This document shows, one piece after another, positions 17,691 through 26,541 of a DNA stretch of 64,000 nucleotides. The notes under the pieces were generated by a model that saw only the letters and a program-made list of their open reading frames with translations, was not told the DNA's origin and ran no database searches. A program made the position numbers and the translations under genes. The stretch covers positions 124,001 through 188,000 of the forward strand of contig JALCRP010000003.1 of assembly GCA_022652735.1 (NCBI GenBank). Direction: 5' to 3'. Position 1 is the stretch's first letter, and each line of letters begins with the position of its first letter. The stretch is from Faecalibacterium sp. Lineage in GTDB: Bacteria; Bacillota; Clostridia; Oscillospirales; Ruminococcaceae.

Positions 17691-18029
17691 ATGCGTACAA
17701 CCGAAGAACAGCTTTCGGAAATCTTGCACCGTAAATGCGCCATACAGGCGCGTCGGCAAAAGGCACGTATCGGCAGCCTTTCCGGGCTATCCGTGCTGCT
17801 TACAGCAGCACTGGCAATCGGCTTTATCGACATCGGCAATCTGCCGCCGGGCATCCCGGCGCAGACGGTTTACGGCTCGATGCTGCTGGGCGTGAGCGCG
17901 GGCGGCTATGTGCTGGCGGGGGTGGCCGCGTTTATGACGGGCGTTGTCGTTACCGTGCTGTGTATCCGGCGCAGAAAAAATATGAAACACAAAGAGAGAA
18001 TGATGAACAATGAAAAAAAGAATCGTTAG
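17691..18029 (+). CDS. Small two-helix membrane protein (paralogue 2), paired with the surface protein
   Basis: 112 residues, start after TAGGGGGTGTTTGT. Same plan as the 104-residue protein in the sigma operon: charged cytosolic N-terminus (TTEEQLSEILHRKCAIQARR), two membrane helices, basic tail. About a third of positions match by eye. The tail is longer and ends in a Lys/Asn-rich stretch that overlaps the start of the surface protein gene by 20 bases. It could be a second anti-sigma-like regulator or a partner of the surface protein; both are inference. Confidence 0.75.
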   Translation: MRTTEEQLSEILHRKCAIQARRQKARIGSLSGLSVLLTAALAIGFIDIGNLPPGIPAQTVYGSMLLGVSAGGYVLAGVAAFMTGVVVTVLCIRRRKNMKHKERMMNNEKKNR

Positions 18030-21000
18030 CATTTTATTGTGCCTTTGCATGATGGCGACGCTGCTGCCAACCGTGGCGCTGGCCGGCACACCGTCACAGG
18101 AAGCCACAATCACACTCGGGACATCGGCGCTACAGCGCAAGGACCTTTTATATTATGGCACCTGCACACCGAATGCTTCCCTCAATCAAATCCCGAGTTT
18201 CACAACAGGAAACATGGCATGGTATGTGATTTCGCCAGAGCATACCAATGCCACAAATCCGAGCGCCACTAAGATACCCAATTACCAATATAATGATAAC
18301 GGAGGTATCTTTCTGCTGGCTAAAGAGCCGGTTTATAGTTGTACTTATATCGGAAACCGGGATAGTCAGTATGCGCTTGATTCTACGCATGGCGAAATTT
18401 GGTACAACTCAGAAATCAGAGCATGGCTGAGCGGAACCTTTTATGGCAGTGCGTTTTCGGAAAAAGAGAAGACGGCTGTTCGCGCGGTCAGCACGGCGGA
18501 CCTCCGGCCTCAGACGGCCTATGAGATGAACGCTATTACCATTCGCAGCGCAAATCTGAATCAAGAAAAAATATTTCTGCTCTCCTATGATGAAGTTACC
18601 AACCCCGGTTTCTTTGATGTGGTTCCGGGGCCGAGAACAGAGGGAGTAACCGATCCGGTTTTGTCATCTAGTTGGCTCTATTTTTTGCGTTCTTCGGTGT
18701 ATTCCCCAAGTTGTTACGAGGGCAGTACCTATCAAAATTCCGCGCTTTGCCTGATGATGAATGGCAACTGGAACGCGGGTATGATTTCCCAGCAGCTGCA
18801 GGAGCAGGAGCAGATGGTGGGATCCCCCAAAGGCGTACGCCCTGCGATGAATCTGACCAAGAGCAACATCCTATTTTGCAGCAAGGCCGTGGGGGGAAAA
18901 CCCGCAGGCGTTGTTACAAGTCTGTCTGCGCCGGCAACGGAAAGCAATGTAACAGATTGGAAGACGACCCTTCTGGACAGCACAAAAACCCTTATCATCG
19001 ATAGCTGCACACGCAAAGGCAACCGCGTAACGGTAAGCTATCACGGCGCTACCACGGGTGCTAACCACTATTTGAGCGCGGTGGTAACAAATTCGGCCGG
19101 CACCGAGATCACCTATTACGGAAAAGTTGCCGCGCTTTCTGATGCGGCAAATGCGGCCGGTTCAGTGGCTTTTGATCTCGACAGCAAGGAAACCAAGATT
19201 GAGTTTTTTGTGGAAGAGGACAATGGCGATTACAAAACCGATTATGCCAGCCAGCCGCAAGAAGTGGATATCAAGGTGGCGCCGAACATTACAACAACCA
19301 AGCTGCCGGATGGCGTTGTGGGCGTGGACTATAGGGCCTATTTGGCTTGTACTGGCAGCAACCTTACCTGGACGATGCCGGGAACAGATAATCTTTTGCC
19401 ATCCTCCTTAGCGCTAGACGGCGCCACAAGGTGTATTCACGGCACACCGAATACCGCAGGAACCAAAACCTTTACTTGTACCGCTACAAACGCATACGGC
19501 TCGGATTCTAAAACCTTATCGATCACCATATATCCGCCTGCAAACTGGACGGCAGAAAAAAGCAATGCAGGCGGGAACTACCACCTTGAAAATGCGCGAT
19601 TGCTGCAAAGCGGCTCCAGTATCGCTGCCGCTGTAGGCGATACAATCACCGTTATCCCCGATGCAGGCTACCAATTTACATCGCTTTCGCTCAGTACGGA
19701 CCTTGTGATAACGCCCGGTGAAGTTGCGACAAACAGCTTTTCCAAAAACGGCGATGGCAGCTATTCCTTTACCATGCCGGATGAAAACGTATCTGTCAAT
19801 GCGACGCTAATTTGTTATACACTCAGCTGTGCAAGCTATGAAAACGGAACCGTAACGGCCAGTTATTCCGTAAACAGCGGGACAAGGGTCCCCATCACCT
19901 TCGGCGAAACGATCGTTCCTGTTGGCGCGGCGGTTACAATTAGCGCCACGGGCAATACGGATTATCGGCTGGATACCCGCCCGTATCCTCTTTTTACTAG
20001 CAGCAGTTATTATGAATACAGTCTTTCGGGGGTATTAAACCCTACGAGCCCTATCAACAGCAATCCGTTCACTTTTACCATGCCAAAGTCAAATGTCACG
20101 CTGCATCCTGTGTTTGTGAAAGCCGAAGATGTAGTGACTTACACCGTGATAGCGCCGCCCAACGCAACGCTCAACAATGAAAAAACCGTGGCCACCGTAA
20201 CCGGCGGCACCGTAACGGCAACGTATCAAAAGGATGCGCGCAATCTCCCAAAACCCGTGACCTTTGGCGAAACGGCAATTCCGGTCAAAACTCCCGTCAC
20301 GGTCACCTTTACGCCGGATGAGGGGTACGCGATGGTGCCGGGACATGCGGAGGAGCTAACAGATGCAACAGATGCGGGCTGCTATTATAATATGTTGAGC
20401 GGGAATATGCAAGGCAAGAGATATATTTCGGCATCTCCGGTGCAGATCTCTTTTCCACGGGAATTGGGCGTTTTGTTTGACACACAATACAGGATAGACT
20501 TGTATGCGGAATTTACAAGCGAACCGTTGCCGGCCCCAATCATCAGCTTTACCACGCAACCGCAAAACGCACAAATGACGGCGGGAGCCACACCGGGTAC
20601 GCTTCATGCGGCGGCGGCCGTGACCCCAAGCGGCACAGCGGCGCTGCACTGGTATGCGTGCGATGCCCAAGGCGCGATCAGCGGCGATTCTCTCGGCGAG
20701 GGCGATGTATTTACCCTTCCTGCCGGGTTGGCGGCAGGCACTTATTACTATCGCTGCCAGGCGAGCTGTGATGGCGCGGCAACGGTCAACTCCGGCGTGG
20801 CTACCGTTACAGTAAACGCGGCCCCCACGCCGGGCAGCGTTGCAATACCTCTGTTTGACCCTGCGCCGGGCAGCTATTCCTGCGCGCAAAACGTCACGCT
20901 CTCTTGCACGACAGAGGGCGCAGCCATCTACTACACGACGGACGGCACAGAGCCAACAGAAAGAAGTGCACTGTATTCCGCTGCAATCGCTGTTTCTTCC

Positions 21001-22314
21001 ACGATGACCGTCAAGGCGAAGGCATTTGTATCCGACATGACGGCGAGCGAAACAGCGAGCGCGGCGTACACCATTGCGCCCCCGGCAGCGCTCGGGGGCA
21101 CGGTCACGATCAGCGGCGCGGCAAAATACGGCGCGATCTTGACCGCCGATCCCTCCGGATTGACCGGCAATACTGGGACGCTTTCTTACCAATGGAAACG
21201 CGGCGGGGCCAATATCGACGGCGCGGTAGGCAGCACCTATGTGCTGACCCAAACCGACATCGGCAGTACCATCACAGTGGCTGTTTCAAGCTCAATCGAA
21301 ACCGGCACAATCACCAGCACGGCCACGGCCACGGTTGAAAAAGCAGATGCCCCGGCAGCCCCCGCTGGCTTGGCCACCACAGCGGTTACCGCAAAAGGCG
21401 GGCACGACGGCAAGATAAGCGGCACCACCGCCGCTATGGAATATAGCACGGATGCATCATTCTCGGCATCCGTTGATTGCGCCGCCGATGAAACCACCGG
21501 CCTTTCGGCCAACACATATTATCTGCGCATAAAAGAAACCGCTACGGCCAAAGCGGGCGCATATACAGCGATCACCGTGGCAGATGGGCCTGCGGCACTC
21601 ACCTGCACCGTAACAGTCAAGGGCAGCTATGCCGCGCCAAGCGGCGCGGGCAGCTACGCAAGCGGCGTGACGGTAACGATCGCTGCCGGTACGCGAAGCA
21701 AGTACACCTTTACAGGCTGGACGGTTGAAAGCGGCAGCGCTGCCCTTTCCAATGCAAGCGACAAAACAACAACCTTTACGATGCCGGCAAACAACGTTGT
21801 CGTTACCGCAAATTGGGCTTATAACGGCGATGCAGGCGGCGATAAAAGCCGCAATAACGATGAGAGCAACGGCGCAAATGATGCCCCAACAGAATATGCC
21901 ATGATTCGCGGCGCAAACGCTACATGGAGCGGCGCATCGTCTGGCCTTACAGTTTCTTGCAGCGGCGAATATGCGAAATTCATCGACCTTTGGATCGATG
22001 GCGCGGCCATTGCGCACACCGATTATACGGGCAGAACCGGCAGTACGATCATCACCTTGAACGCAAATTATCTAAAAACACTGGCGGATGGGCAGCACAC
22101 CGTGCGCTTTATCTTTTCGGACGGTTACGCACAGACCACATTTACCGTTTGCAGCGCCACCGCCAGCCCGAAGACAGGCGATGCTTCGCAGGTGATGTTA
22201 TGGGAGCTGCTGCTGGCCATGTCGCTGTGCGGCATGGGTATGTTCGGCTTTGCCGCGTATCGCAAGCGCAAAGCGGTAAAAAGGCAAATCAAAAAGGTCG
22301 GGGTAATGAAGTGA
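18010..22314 (+). CDS. Large wall-anchored surface protein with DUF6273-like and Ig-like domains
   Basis: 1434 residues. Sec signal peptide (1-26, ending VALAG). Residues ~40-290 resemble DUF6273 (YNSEIRAWLSGTFYGSAFSE, EKIFLLSYDEV, GVRPAMNL). A putative Ig domain follows at ~425-510 (LPDGVVGVDYRAYL ... GTPNTAGTKTFTC). Then come several repeat modules ending in FTMPxxNVxxxA strands (about 530-600, 610-700, 1210-1272), a chitobiase-C-like module at ~947-1020 (YYTTDGTEPT) and further beta-rich repeats. The C-terminus has the sortase signal SPKTGD (from 1386), a hydrophobic helix and a Lys/Arg tail. Probably an adhesin or stalk protein; the ligand is unknown. Confidence 0.85.
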   Translation: MKKRIVSILLCLCMMATLLPTVALAGTPSQEATITLGTSALQRKDLLYYGTCTPNASLNQIPSFTTGNMAWYVISPEHTNATNPSATKIPNYQYNDNGGIFLLAKEPVYSCTYIGNRDSQYALDSTHGEIWYNSEIRAWLSGTFYGSAFSEKEKTAVRAVSTADLRPQTAYEMNAITIRSANLNQEKIFLLSYDEVTNPGFFDVVPGPRTEGVTDPVLSSSWLYFLRSSVYSPSCYEGSTYQNSALCLMMNGNWNAGMISQQLQEQEQMVGSPKGVRPAMNLTKSNILFCSKAVGGKPAGVVTSLSAPATESNVTDWKTTLLDSTKTLIIDSCTRKGNRVTVSYHGATTGANHYLSAVVTNSAGTEITYYGKVAALSDAANAAGSVAFDLDSKETKIEFFVEEDNGDYKTDYASQPQEVDIKVAPNITTTKLPDGVVGVDYRAYLACTGSNLTWTMPGTDNLLPSSLALDGATRCIHGTPNTAGTKTFTCTATNAYGSDSKTLSITIYPPANWTAEKSNAGGNYHLENARLLQSGSSIAAAVGDTITVIPDAGYQFTSLSLSTDLVITPGEVATNSFSKNGDGSYSFTMPDENVSVNATLICYTLSCASYENGTVTASYSVNSGTRVPITFGETIVPVGAAVTISATGNTDYRLDTRPYPLFTSSSYYEYSLSGVLNPTSPINSNPFTFTMPKSNVTLHPVFVKAEDVVTYTVIAPPNATLNNEKTVATVTGGTVTATYQKDARNLPKPVTFGETAIPVKTPVTVTFTPDEGYAMVPGHAEELTDATDAGCYYNMLSGNMQGKRYISASPVQISFPRELGVLFDTQYRIDLYAEFTSEPLPAPIISFTTQPQNAQMTAGATPGTLHAAAAVTPSGTAALHWYACDAQGAISGDSLGEGDVFTLPAGLAAGTYYYRCQASCDGAATVNSGVATVTVNAAPTPGSVAIPLFDPAPGSYSCAQNVTLSCTTEGAAIYYTTDGTEPTERSALYSAAIAVSSTMTVKAKAFVSDMTASETASAAYTIAPPAALGGTVTISGAAKYGAILTADPSGLTGNTGTLSYQWKRGGANIDGAVGSTYVLTQTDIGSTITVAVSSSIETGTITSTATATVEKADAPAAPAGLATTAVTAKGGHDGKISGTTAAMEYSTDASFSASVDCAADETTGLSANTYYLRIKETATAKAGAYTAITVADGPAALTCTVTVKGSYAAPSGAGSYASGVTVTIAAGTRSKYTFTGWTVESGSAALSNASDKTTTFTMPANNVVVTANWAYNGDAGGDKSRNNDESNGANDAPTEYAMIRGANATWSGASSGLTVSCSGEYAKFIDLWIDGAAIAHTDYTGRTGSTIITLNANYLKTLADGQHTVRFIFSDGYAQTTFTVCSATASPKTGDASQVMLWELLLAMSLCGMGMFGFAAYRKRKAVKRQIKKVGVMK

Positions 22315-22353
22315 TTCCAAAAAGTTAGACAAATATATCAAGTAGGCGGCTGG
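22315..22353. other. Start of a 664-base gene-poor stretch
   Basis: The interval 22315-22978 has no intact gene. It holds two terminators and an OST-HTH gene remnant, listed separately; from about 22668 to 22978 I see nothing functional. Confidence 0.5.
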
Positions 22354-22394
22354 AAGGGCTTGTTGTCTGTGAATAGCAGGAGGCAAGCCCTTTT
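22354..22394 (+). terminator. Candidate terminator after the surface protein gene
   Basis: AAGGGCTTG pairs with CAAGCCCTT across a 21-base loop and is followed by TT; loop size is large, so efficiency is uncertain. Confidence 0.55.
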
Positions 22395-22583
22395 GTAAAT
22401 GTTGCTTCAGCTGGAACGTATATTAAAAGGGTAAAACCTGATTTTTCACCTCTAACTTACGGCTTTAATAAGCTACCCAACTTTTTAAAAGCTTTTCCTG
22501 ATAAATATGAAGTGAAAAAATATACAGGAAAGGGGAATGTAAATATTATCGCATACAGGTGCCTGCAAAATTATGACGAATAA
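22392..22583 (+). pseudogene. OST-HTH/LOTUS domain remnant (C-terminus of a LabA/NYN-type protein)
   Basis: The frame ending at TAA 22581-22583 translates to VASAGTYIKRVKPDFSPLTY, then GFNKLPNFLKAFPDKYEV, and ends IIAYRCLQNYDE. This matches the OST-HTH (LOTUS) fold, where an (F)DxxTYGFxKLxxLL core is typical, found at the C-terminus of NYN-domain (LabA-like) nucleases. There is no start codon and no NYN domain upstream; the coding sense begins abruptly after the surface-protein terminator. A good terminator follows at 22633. I read it as the 3' stump of a deleted gene. Confidence 0.6.
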
Positions 22584-22632
22584 CTTAATGACACTGCTCG
22601 TCAAGTAAGCAATGAAATAAAACAAGATTTTT

Positions 22633-22667
22633 CATCCAAGGGCACATCGCTCTTGGATGTTTTTTTA
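22633..22667 (+). terminator. Strong terminator belonging to the OST-HTH remnant
   Basis: CATCCAAGGGC pairs with GCTCTTGGATG (one G-U) on an ACATC loop, followed by eight T residues. It follows the stump by 50 bases and now terminates no intact gene of its own. Confidence 0.85.
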
Positions 22668-22978
22668 TGCGGCAAAAGCAAGCTGGTGCTTTTCCCGAGA
22701 TTTCGCGTCACACGGCGATTGTTGTAATAGGAAATATAAGTAAGAATCATTGTAATCAGCTATCGCTTTGACGCAAAGTGCTTATCGTAGCAGCGCTCAC
22801 GCATTGAAAATGCCCAAAAAGCCTTCCATTCTGCAGAGAACGCTATTGGGTAAAGTGAGTTTGCATAAAGATCGTCCAGATTGTGAGGGCCAGTACGATC
22901 AAGTATTCAATGAAGGCGGTACGGATGCGTTCTGCTTTTGTGTTTGGAACGCCTTGCACCCCGCGGTTGCAAAATTCA

Positions 22979-24547
22979 CTAGGGTTGGGAGGAATTCTTT
23001 GCCAGCCGGAATTCGTTCGGCGTTTGGCCATAGGTGGCTTTGAAGACGCGGAAGAAATTTTTGATGCTGAAATAGCCGCATTGCTCGGCAATATCCGCGA
23101 TTTTTAGAGAATCTTCCCGCAGTAGGGCAGCCGCATGCTGCATGCGGATTCGTGTCAAATATTTGATATAGGATTCTCCGGTTGTGCCGTGAAAAACCGC
23201 GCTGAGATAATTGGGCGTGACATGAAGCTGATCCGCAGTATCCAAAAGGGAAATAGGCTGGGCATAGTTTTCGTCGATAAACTTCTTTGCCTTTTCTGCC
23301 ATCTCCATGTTTCCGGCTTCCGGTAACGGCTTCGCATCGAACAACATCAGCAGGCACCGGCACAGGACATCCTCGGTGGATGTGCCGTCGGGTACAGCCA
23401 GAGCCGCCAACAGCGCGGCGAGGGAGGCTGCATAGGCGGCCTCCGAAACGGAATATCGATACAGCAGCTTATCCCGTGGGTAAAGCAGGCGCAGGGCTGC
23501 GGCCGCCTGCGAAACCGGCTCGTTCTTCACGCCCTCCAGATAGTGAACCAGCAATGCCTTCAGCCGGCTTCTGCTTTGCGCCTCGGCGCAGGATAAGATC
23601 GTGTTGCGAAGCGAAAGTTCTGCGATGGGATCCTCTCGGCCGGCAGCCGAGGGCAGCCCCTGCTCTTCGCTGAGGCTGCGCTGCGCTTCGGCTACGGCCT
23701 GTGCAAATTCCTGCTCGCAGGCAAAAACACTGCTGATTGCCGTATGCAGATGCAGGCCGGCGGTGCTTTGCAACAGCCCGGAAAGCTGCTGGGCGATGTG
23801 CTGCGCGGACGGTAAAACTTCACTTTGCGCCGTACAAAGCAGGCCAAATGGCCCTTTCCCGAAAAACCAGACATGTTCCGGCGCATGTTCCCGAGACATA
23901 TCGCGTAAAAGCTGGTAAAGCACATAATCGTAGAGGTCCAAATCCCTTATGCCGGTACACTTATGCACAAGCGACATCGCATCATACCCAAAACACAGAA
24001 CGACATTCTGCATGCCGAACAAAGGAAATCCTTCCTCTCCGTTTTCCACGAAAGAGGGCGTGCCTGACCGCAGCGCGATCAGCTGATTCAAACGCTCCGC
24101 CGCAAGATTGTTTTGGTAGGCGGATACGTGGCTTTGCAGTACGCGCTGTTCTTCCTTTGCACGGCGCAGGCGCTCCAGATCGCGCTGAACGCCGGCCAGC
24201 AGCTCCGACATCTTTTGCTTTTCGATCGGCTTCAGCAAATAATCCTGAACATTGTACCGGATCGCCTGCTGCGCATAGGCAAACTCATCAAAGCCGGAAA
24301 GAATTACCACTTTGGCGCAGAGGTTCTCTTGCCGAATAATCTTGGCCAAAGTCAGGCCGTCTGTTTCCGGCATTCGGATGTCTGTGATCACAAGATCATA
24401 TTGCCCCTGACGAAGCAGCGCCAGCGCTTCCTTGCCGTTTTGCGCGCAGACGACGCGGGAGAAGGCCGGATTCAGCACGGGAATCACTTTTTTCAGATAA
24501 TCCAAAGTCAGCGGCTCGTCATCCGCCAGCAATACCGAGTAACTCAT
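22979..24547 (-). CDS. YesN-type response regulator with AraC DNA-binding domain
   Basis: 522 residues. N-terminal receiver domain (ADDEP acidic pocket, phospho-acceptor Asp56 in LVITDIRMPETDG, then VILSGFDEFAYAQQA and KP in YLLKPIEKQKM). A long middle region of YesN type follows. The C-terminal AraC/XylS double helix-turn-helix covers about 420-520 (HVTPNYLSAVFHGTTGESY and IADIAEQCGYFSIKNFFRVF). Its start overlaps the kinase gene end by 4 bases. The pair is divergent from the sugar ABC operon at 26542 and most likely activates it in response to the transported glycan. Confidence 0.9.
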   Translation of the reverse strand: MSYSVLLADDEPLTLDYLKKVIPVLNPAFSRVVCAQNGKEALALLRQGQYDLVITDIRMPETDGLTLAKIIRQENLCAKVVILSGFDEFAYAQQAIRYNVQDYLLKPIEKQKMSELLAGVQRDLERLRRAKEEQRVLQSHVSAYQNNLAAERLNQLIALRSGTPSFVENGEEGFPLFGMQNVVLCFGYDAMSLVHKCTGIRDLDLYDYVLYQLLRDMSREHAPEHVWFFGKGPFGLLCTAQSEVLPSAQHIAQQLSGLLQSTAGLHLHTAISSVFACEQEFAQAVAEAQRSLSEEQGLPSAAGREDPIAELSLRNTILSCAEAQSRSRLKALLVHYLEGVKNEPVSQAAAALRLLYPRDKLLYRYSVSEAAYAASLAALLAALAVPDGTSTEDVLCRCLLMLFDAKPLPEAGNMEMAEKAKKFIDENYAQPISLLDTADQLHVTPNYLSAVFHGTTGESYIKYLTRIRMQHAAALLREDSLKIADIAEQCGYFSIKNFFRVFKATYGQTPNEFRLAKNSSQP

Positions 24548-26337
24548 GCGTTCTCCTTTATGCCGTCGCTGCCCCCACAGGGCAGCCTGAGCGTAACCGT
24601 AGTTCCAACGCCGGGCGCGCTTTCAACGGCCAGGCCATAGCTGCTTCCATAATATAATTGCAGCCGTCGCTGGATGTTCAGCAGGCCGACACTTTGCGAA
24701 GTGGAGGGATCGCTGCCGCTTTGCAGCCGCTGGCGAAGATTTGTCAGGCATTCGCTGGACATCCCACATCCTGTATCTATAATATCTAGATAGAAGCAGC
24801 CTTTTTCACCGGAGCGGCTTTGAATTGTGACGGTAGTTTGCGCCGCATTATTTTCACAGCCGTGCACAATGCTGTTTTCCACGATGGGCTGCAAAGTAAG
24901 CGCGGGCACGACACAGGCATGATAGGCTTCCTCGATATGGATCGAAAAGCGGAGGCGAGAGCCAAAGCGACAGGATTGTATCCCCAAATAGTCTTCCACA
25001 AAAGCAACTTCACTGCGCAGTGGCACGTACTGCTCCAGATTTGTCAGGCCCCGCATCAAATGGCTGAGGCGGTTGATATTGGTTACGGCCTGCTCGGGCT
25101 GCTCGGTTTGCACCTGTAGGCTTACCATATTCAGGGCATTGCAGAGAAAATGGGGTTTGATTTGGGCCTGCAACGCATGTAGCTCCGCCAGATTTTGTAG
25201 CTCCCTGGCCGCATAGATTTGTTCCGTCAGCGCCAGATTGCGGCGGTTTGCTTCGTCGATCCGCCGCAGCATTCGATTGAAGCTTGTGCCGAGATAGCCG
25301 ATCTCATCCCGGCGCGGCTCCGAAAAGGCCACCTGCATGTTCCCGTTTTCCGCTGACTGCATCAGCTCTACAATGTGCAGCAGCGGGCGTACGAAATTGG
25401 AAGAAAAAATAAGCACCGCCAAAATCGCCGCGGCGCTGCAGCCGGCTGCAATGGCAAGCGTTAACTGCAGCTGCTGGCGGCGCATTGCGTCATATTCCTC
25501 TGTAGAACGAAAGCTTAGCAGCCGCCAGCCGAAATCTTCGATGTCGGCGCTGTTGCAGATATAAGAGCTGCCGGCAATCTCCGCGATATGGTTGCTGTCT
25601 GTGCTGACATTGGACAGAAAAGGGGAAAGCTCGGTGCCGGAAGAAAAAGTTGACAGAATCACGCTGCCGTCTGAATCCAGAATAAGGACGCCGCCGGTGC
25701 TGCCGCAATCCAGACGGCGGCAAATGGATTCCAGCCCCGAAGAGGTTGCGTCCGCTTTAATTACGCCAATGCGCTGCCCGGTATAGGGGCTGTAAATGAC
25801 ATGTACCAAAGAGAACACCGTATACTTTGGGTTAAGGATCAACTGCTCCGTATGGGCGGGCACAACGATCAGATTGCCCGTAGAAAGCGCTTCTTGATAC
25901 CAGAAACAGCCGGAGGGGTTTGCATTTCGGTCTACTGTGGCAGGGTATTTTCCGCCGCGGTAAATTTCCTCCGGGGTGATGATATAGACGCTCAAAATAT
26001 CCTTGCGCGGCGTAACCATCATATCGGAAAGATAATCTTCCACGCTGCGGCGCTTCTCTAACTTTTCGAGATCCGTCATCGCGCTTTTATCCAGCCCATT
26101 CAGCAGGGTGCTGTTGCTCATGGTCGAAAGTAACAGATTGCTCAGGCTGTCGAAATAGAAATTTACATTATAAGAAAGCTGATCGACGCTGGCCTGCATG
26201 CCGTTATAGGCCTGCCGCTCCACGTTGGCGGAATAATAACTGTAAAGCCCGGCGGAAAGCGCGAAGATCGTGACCAGCACAATAATAAGCACAACTACGG
26301 CTAGTTTCCGCCGTATGCCGGAACGAAACTTTGTCAT
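24544..26337 (-). CDS. YesM-type sensor histidine kinase
   Basis: 597 residues. Two membrane helices (about 12-34 and 283-305) enclose an extracellular Cache-like sensor domain. A HAMP linker follows (MQSAENGNMQVAF, DEIGYLGTSFNRML), then the His_kinase domain with phospho-acceptor His396 in QIKPHFLCNALN, and a C-terminal HATPase (N-box VENSIVHGCEN, G1 DTGCGM). This architecture is typical of kinases paired with YesN/AraC regulators at Bacillota carbohydrate transport loci. The extracellular sensor probably recognises the oligosaccharide directly or via the binding protein. Confidence 0.9.
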   Translation of the reverse strand: MTKFRSGIRRKLAVVVLIIVLVTIFALSAGLYSYYSANVERQAYNGMQASVDQLSYNVNFYFDSLSNLLLSTMSNSTLLNGLDKSAMTDLEKLEKRRSVEDYLSDMMVTPRKDILSVYIITPEEIYRGGKYPATVDRNANPSGCFWYQEALSTGNLIVVPAHTEQLILNPKYTVFSLVHVIYSPYTGQRIGVIKADATSSGLESICRRLDCGSTGGVLILDSDGSVILSTFSSGTELSPFLSNVSTDSNHIAEIAGSSYICNSADIEDFGWRLLSFRSTEEYDAMRRQQLQLTLAIAAGCSAAAILAVLIFSSNFVRPLLHIVELMQSAENGNMQVAFSEPRRDEIGYLGTSFNRMLRRIDEANRRNLALTEQIYAARELQNLAELHALQAQIKPHFLCNALNMVSLQVQTEQPEQAVTNINRLSHLMRGLTNLEQYVPLRSEVAFVEDYLGIQSCRFGSRLRFSIHIEEAYHACVVPALTLQPIVENSIVHGCENNAAQTTVTIQSRSGEKGCFYLDIIDTGCGMSSECLTNLRQRLQSGSDPSTSQSVGLLNIQRRLQLYYGSSYGLAVESAPGVGTTVTLRLPCGGSDGIKENA

Positions 26338-26541
26338 CGGGCAGAGCCTCCTTTTCCGCAGGTTCGATCATGGGTTTTCTAAGAGGTATTATAACACAGA
26401 AAAAACTGCGAAAAAGGAAAGCGTATTTTTTTGCACCGCTATCATAACTTTCGGGAATTTTAATGGGCGTCAGGCCGTGTTAGGATAAAAGCACAGGAGA
26501 GCGGGCAGCGGTTGCCCGCCGGAAACAAAGGAGGAGCAAAC
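26338..26541. promoter_or_regulatory. Divergent control region between the kinase gene and the sugar ABC operon
   Basis: This 204-base interval must contain promoters for both directions. On the plus strand TATCAT near 26440 could be a -10 box, but the -35 position lacks TTGACA-like sequence, as expected for a promoter needing an activator such as the adjacent AraC-type regulator. No clear operator repeat was found. Confidence 0.4.

Noticed and set aside
22768-23043. 91-codon plus-strand open frame before the response regulator
   Set aside because: It overlaps the 3' end of the certain AraC-type regulator gene, lacks an RBS and shows no family features.
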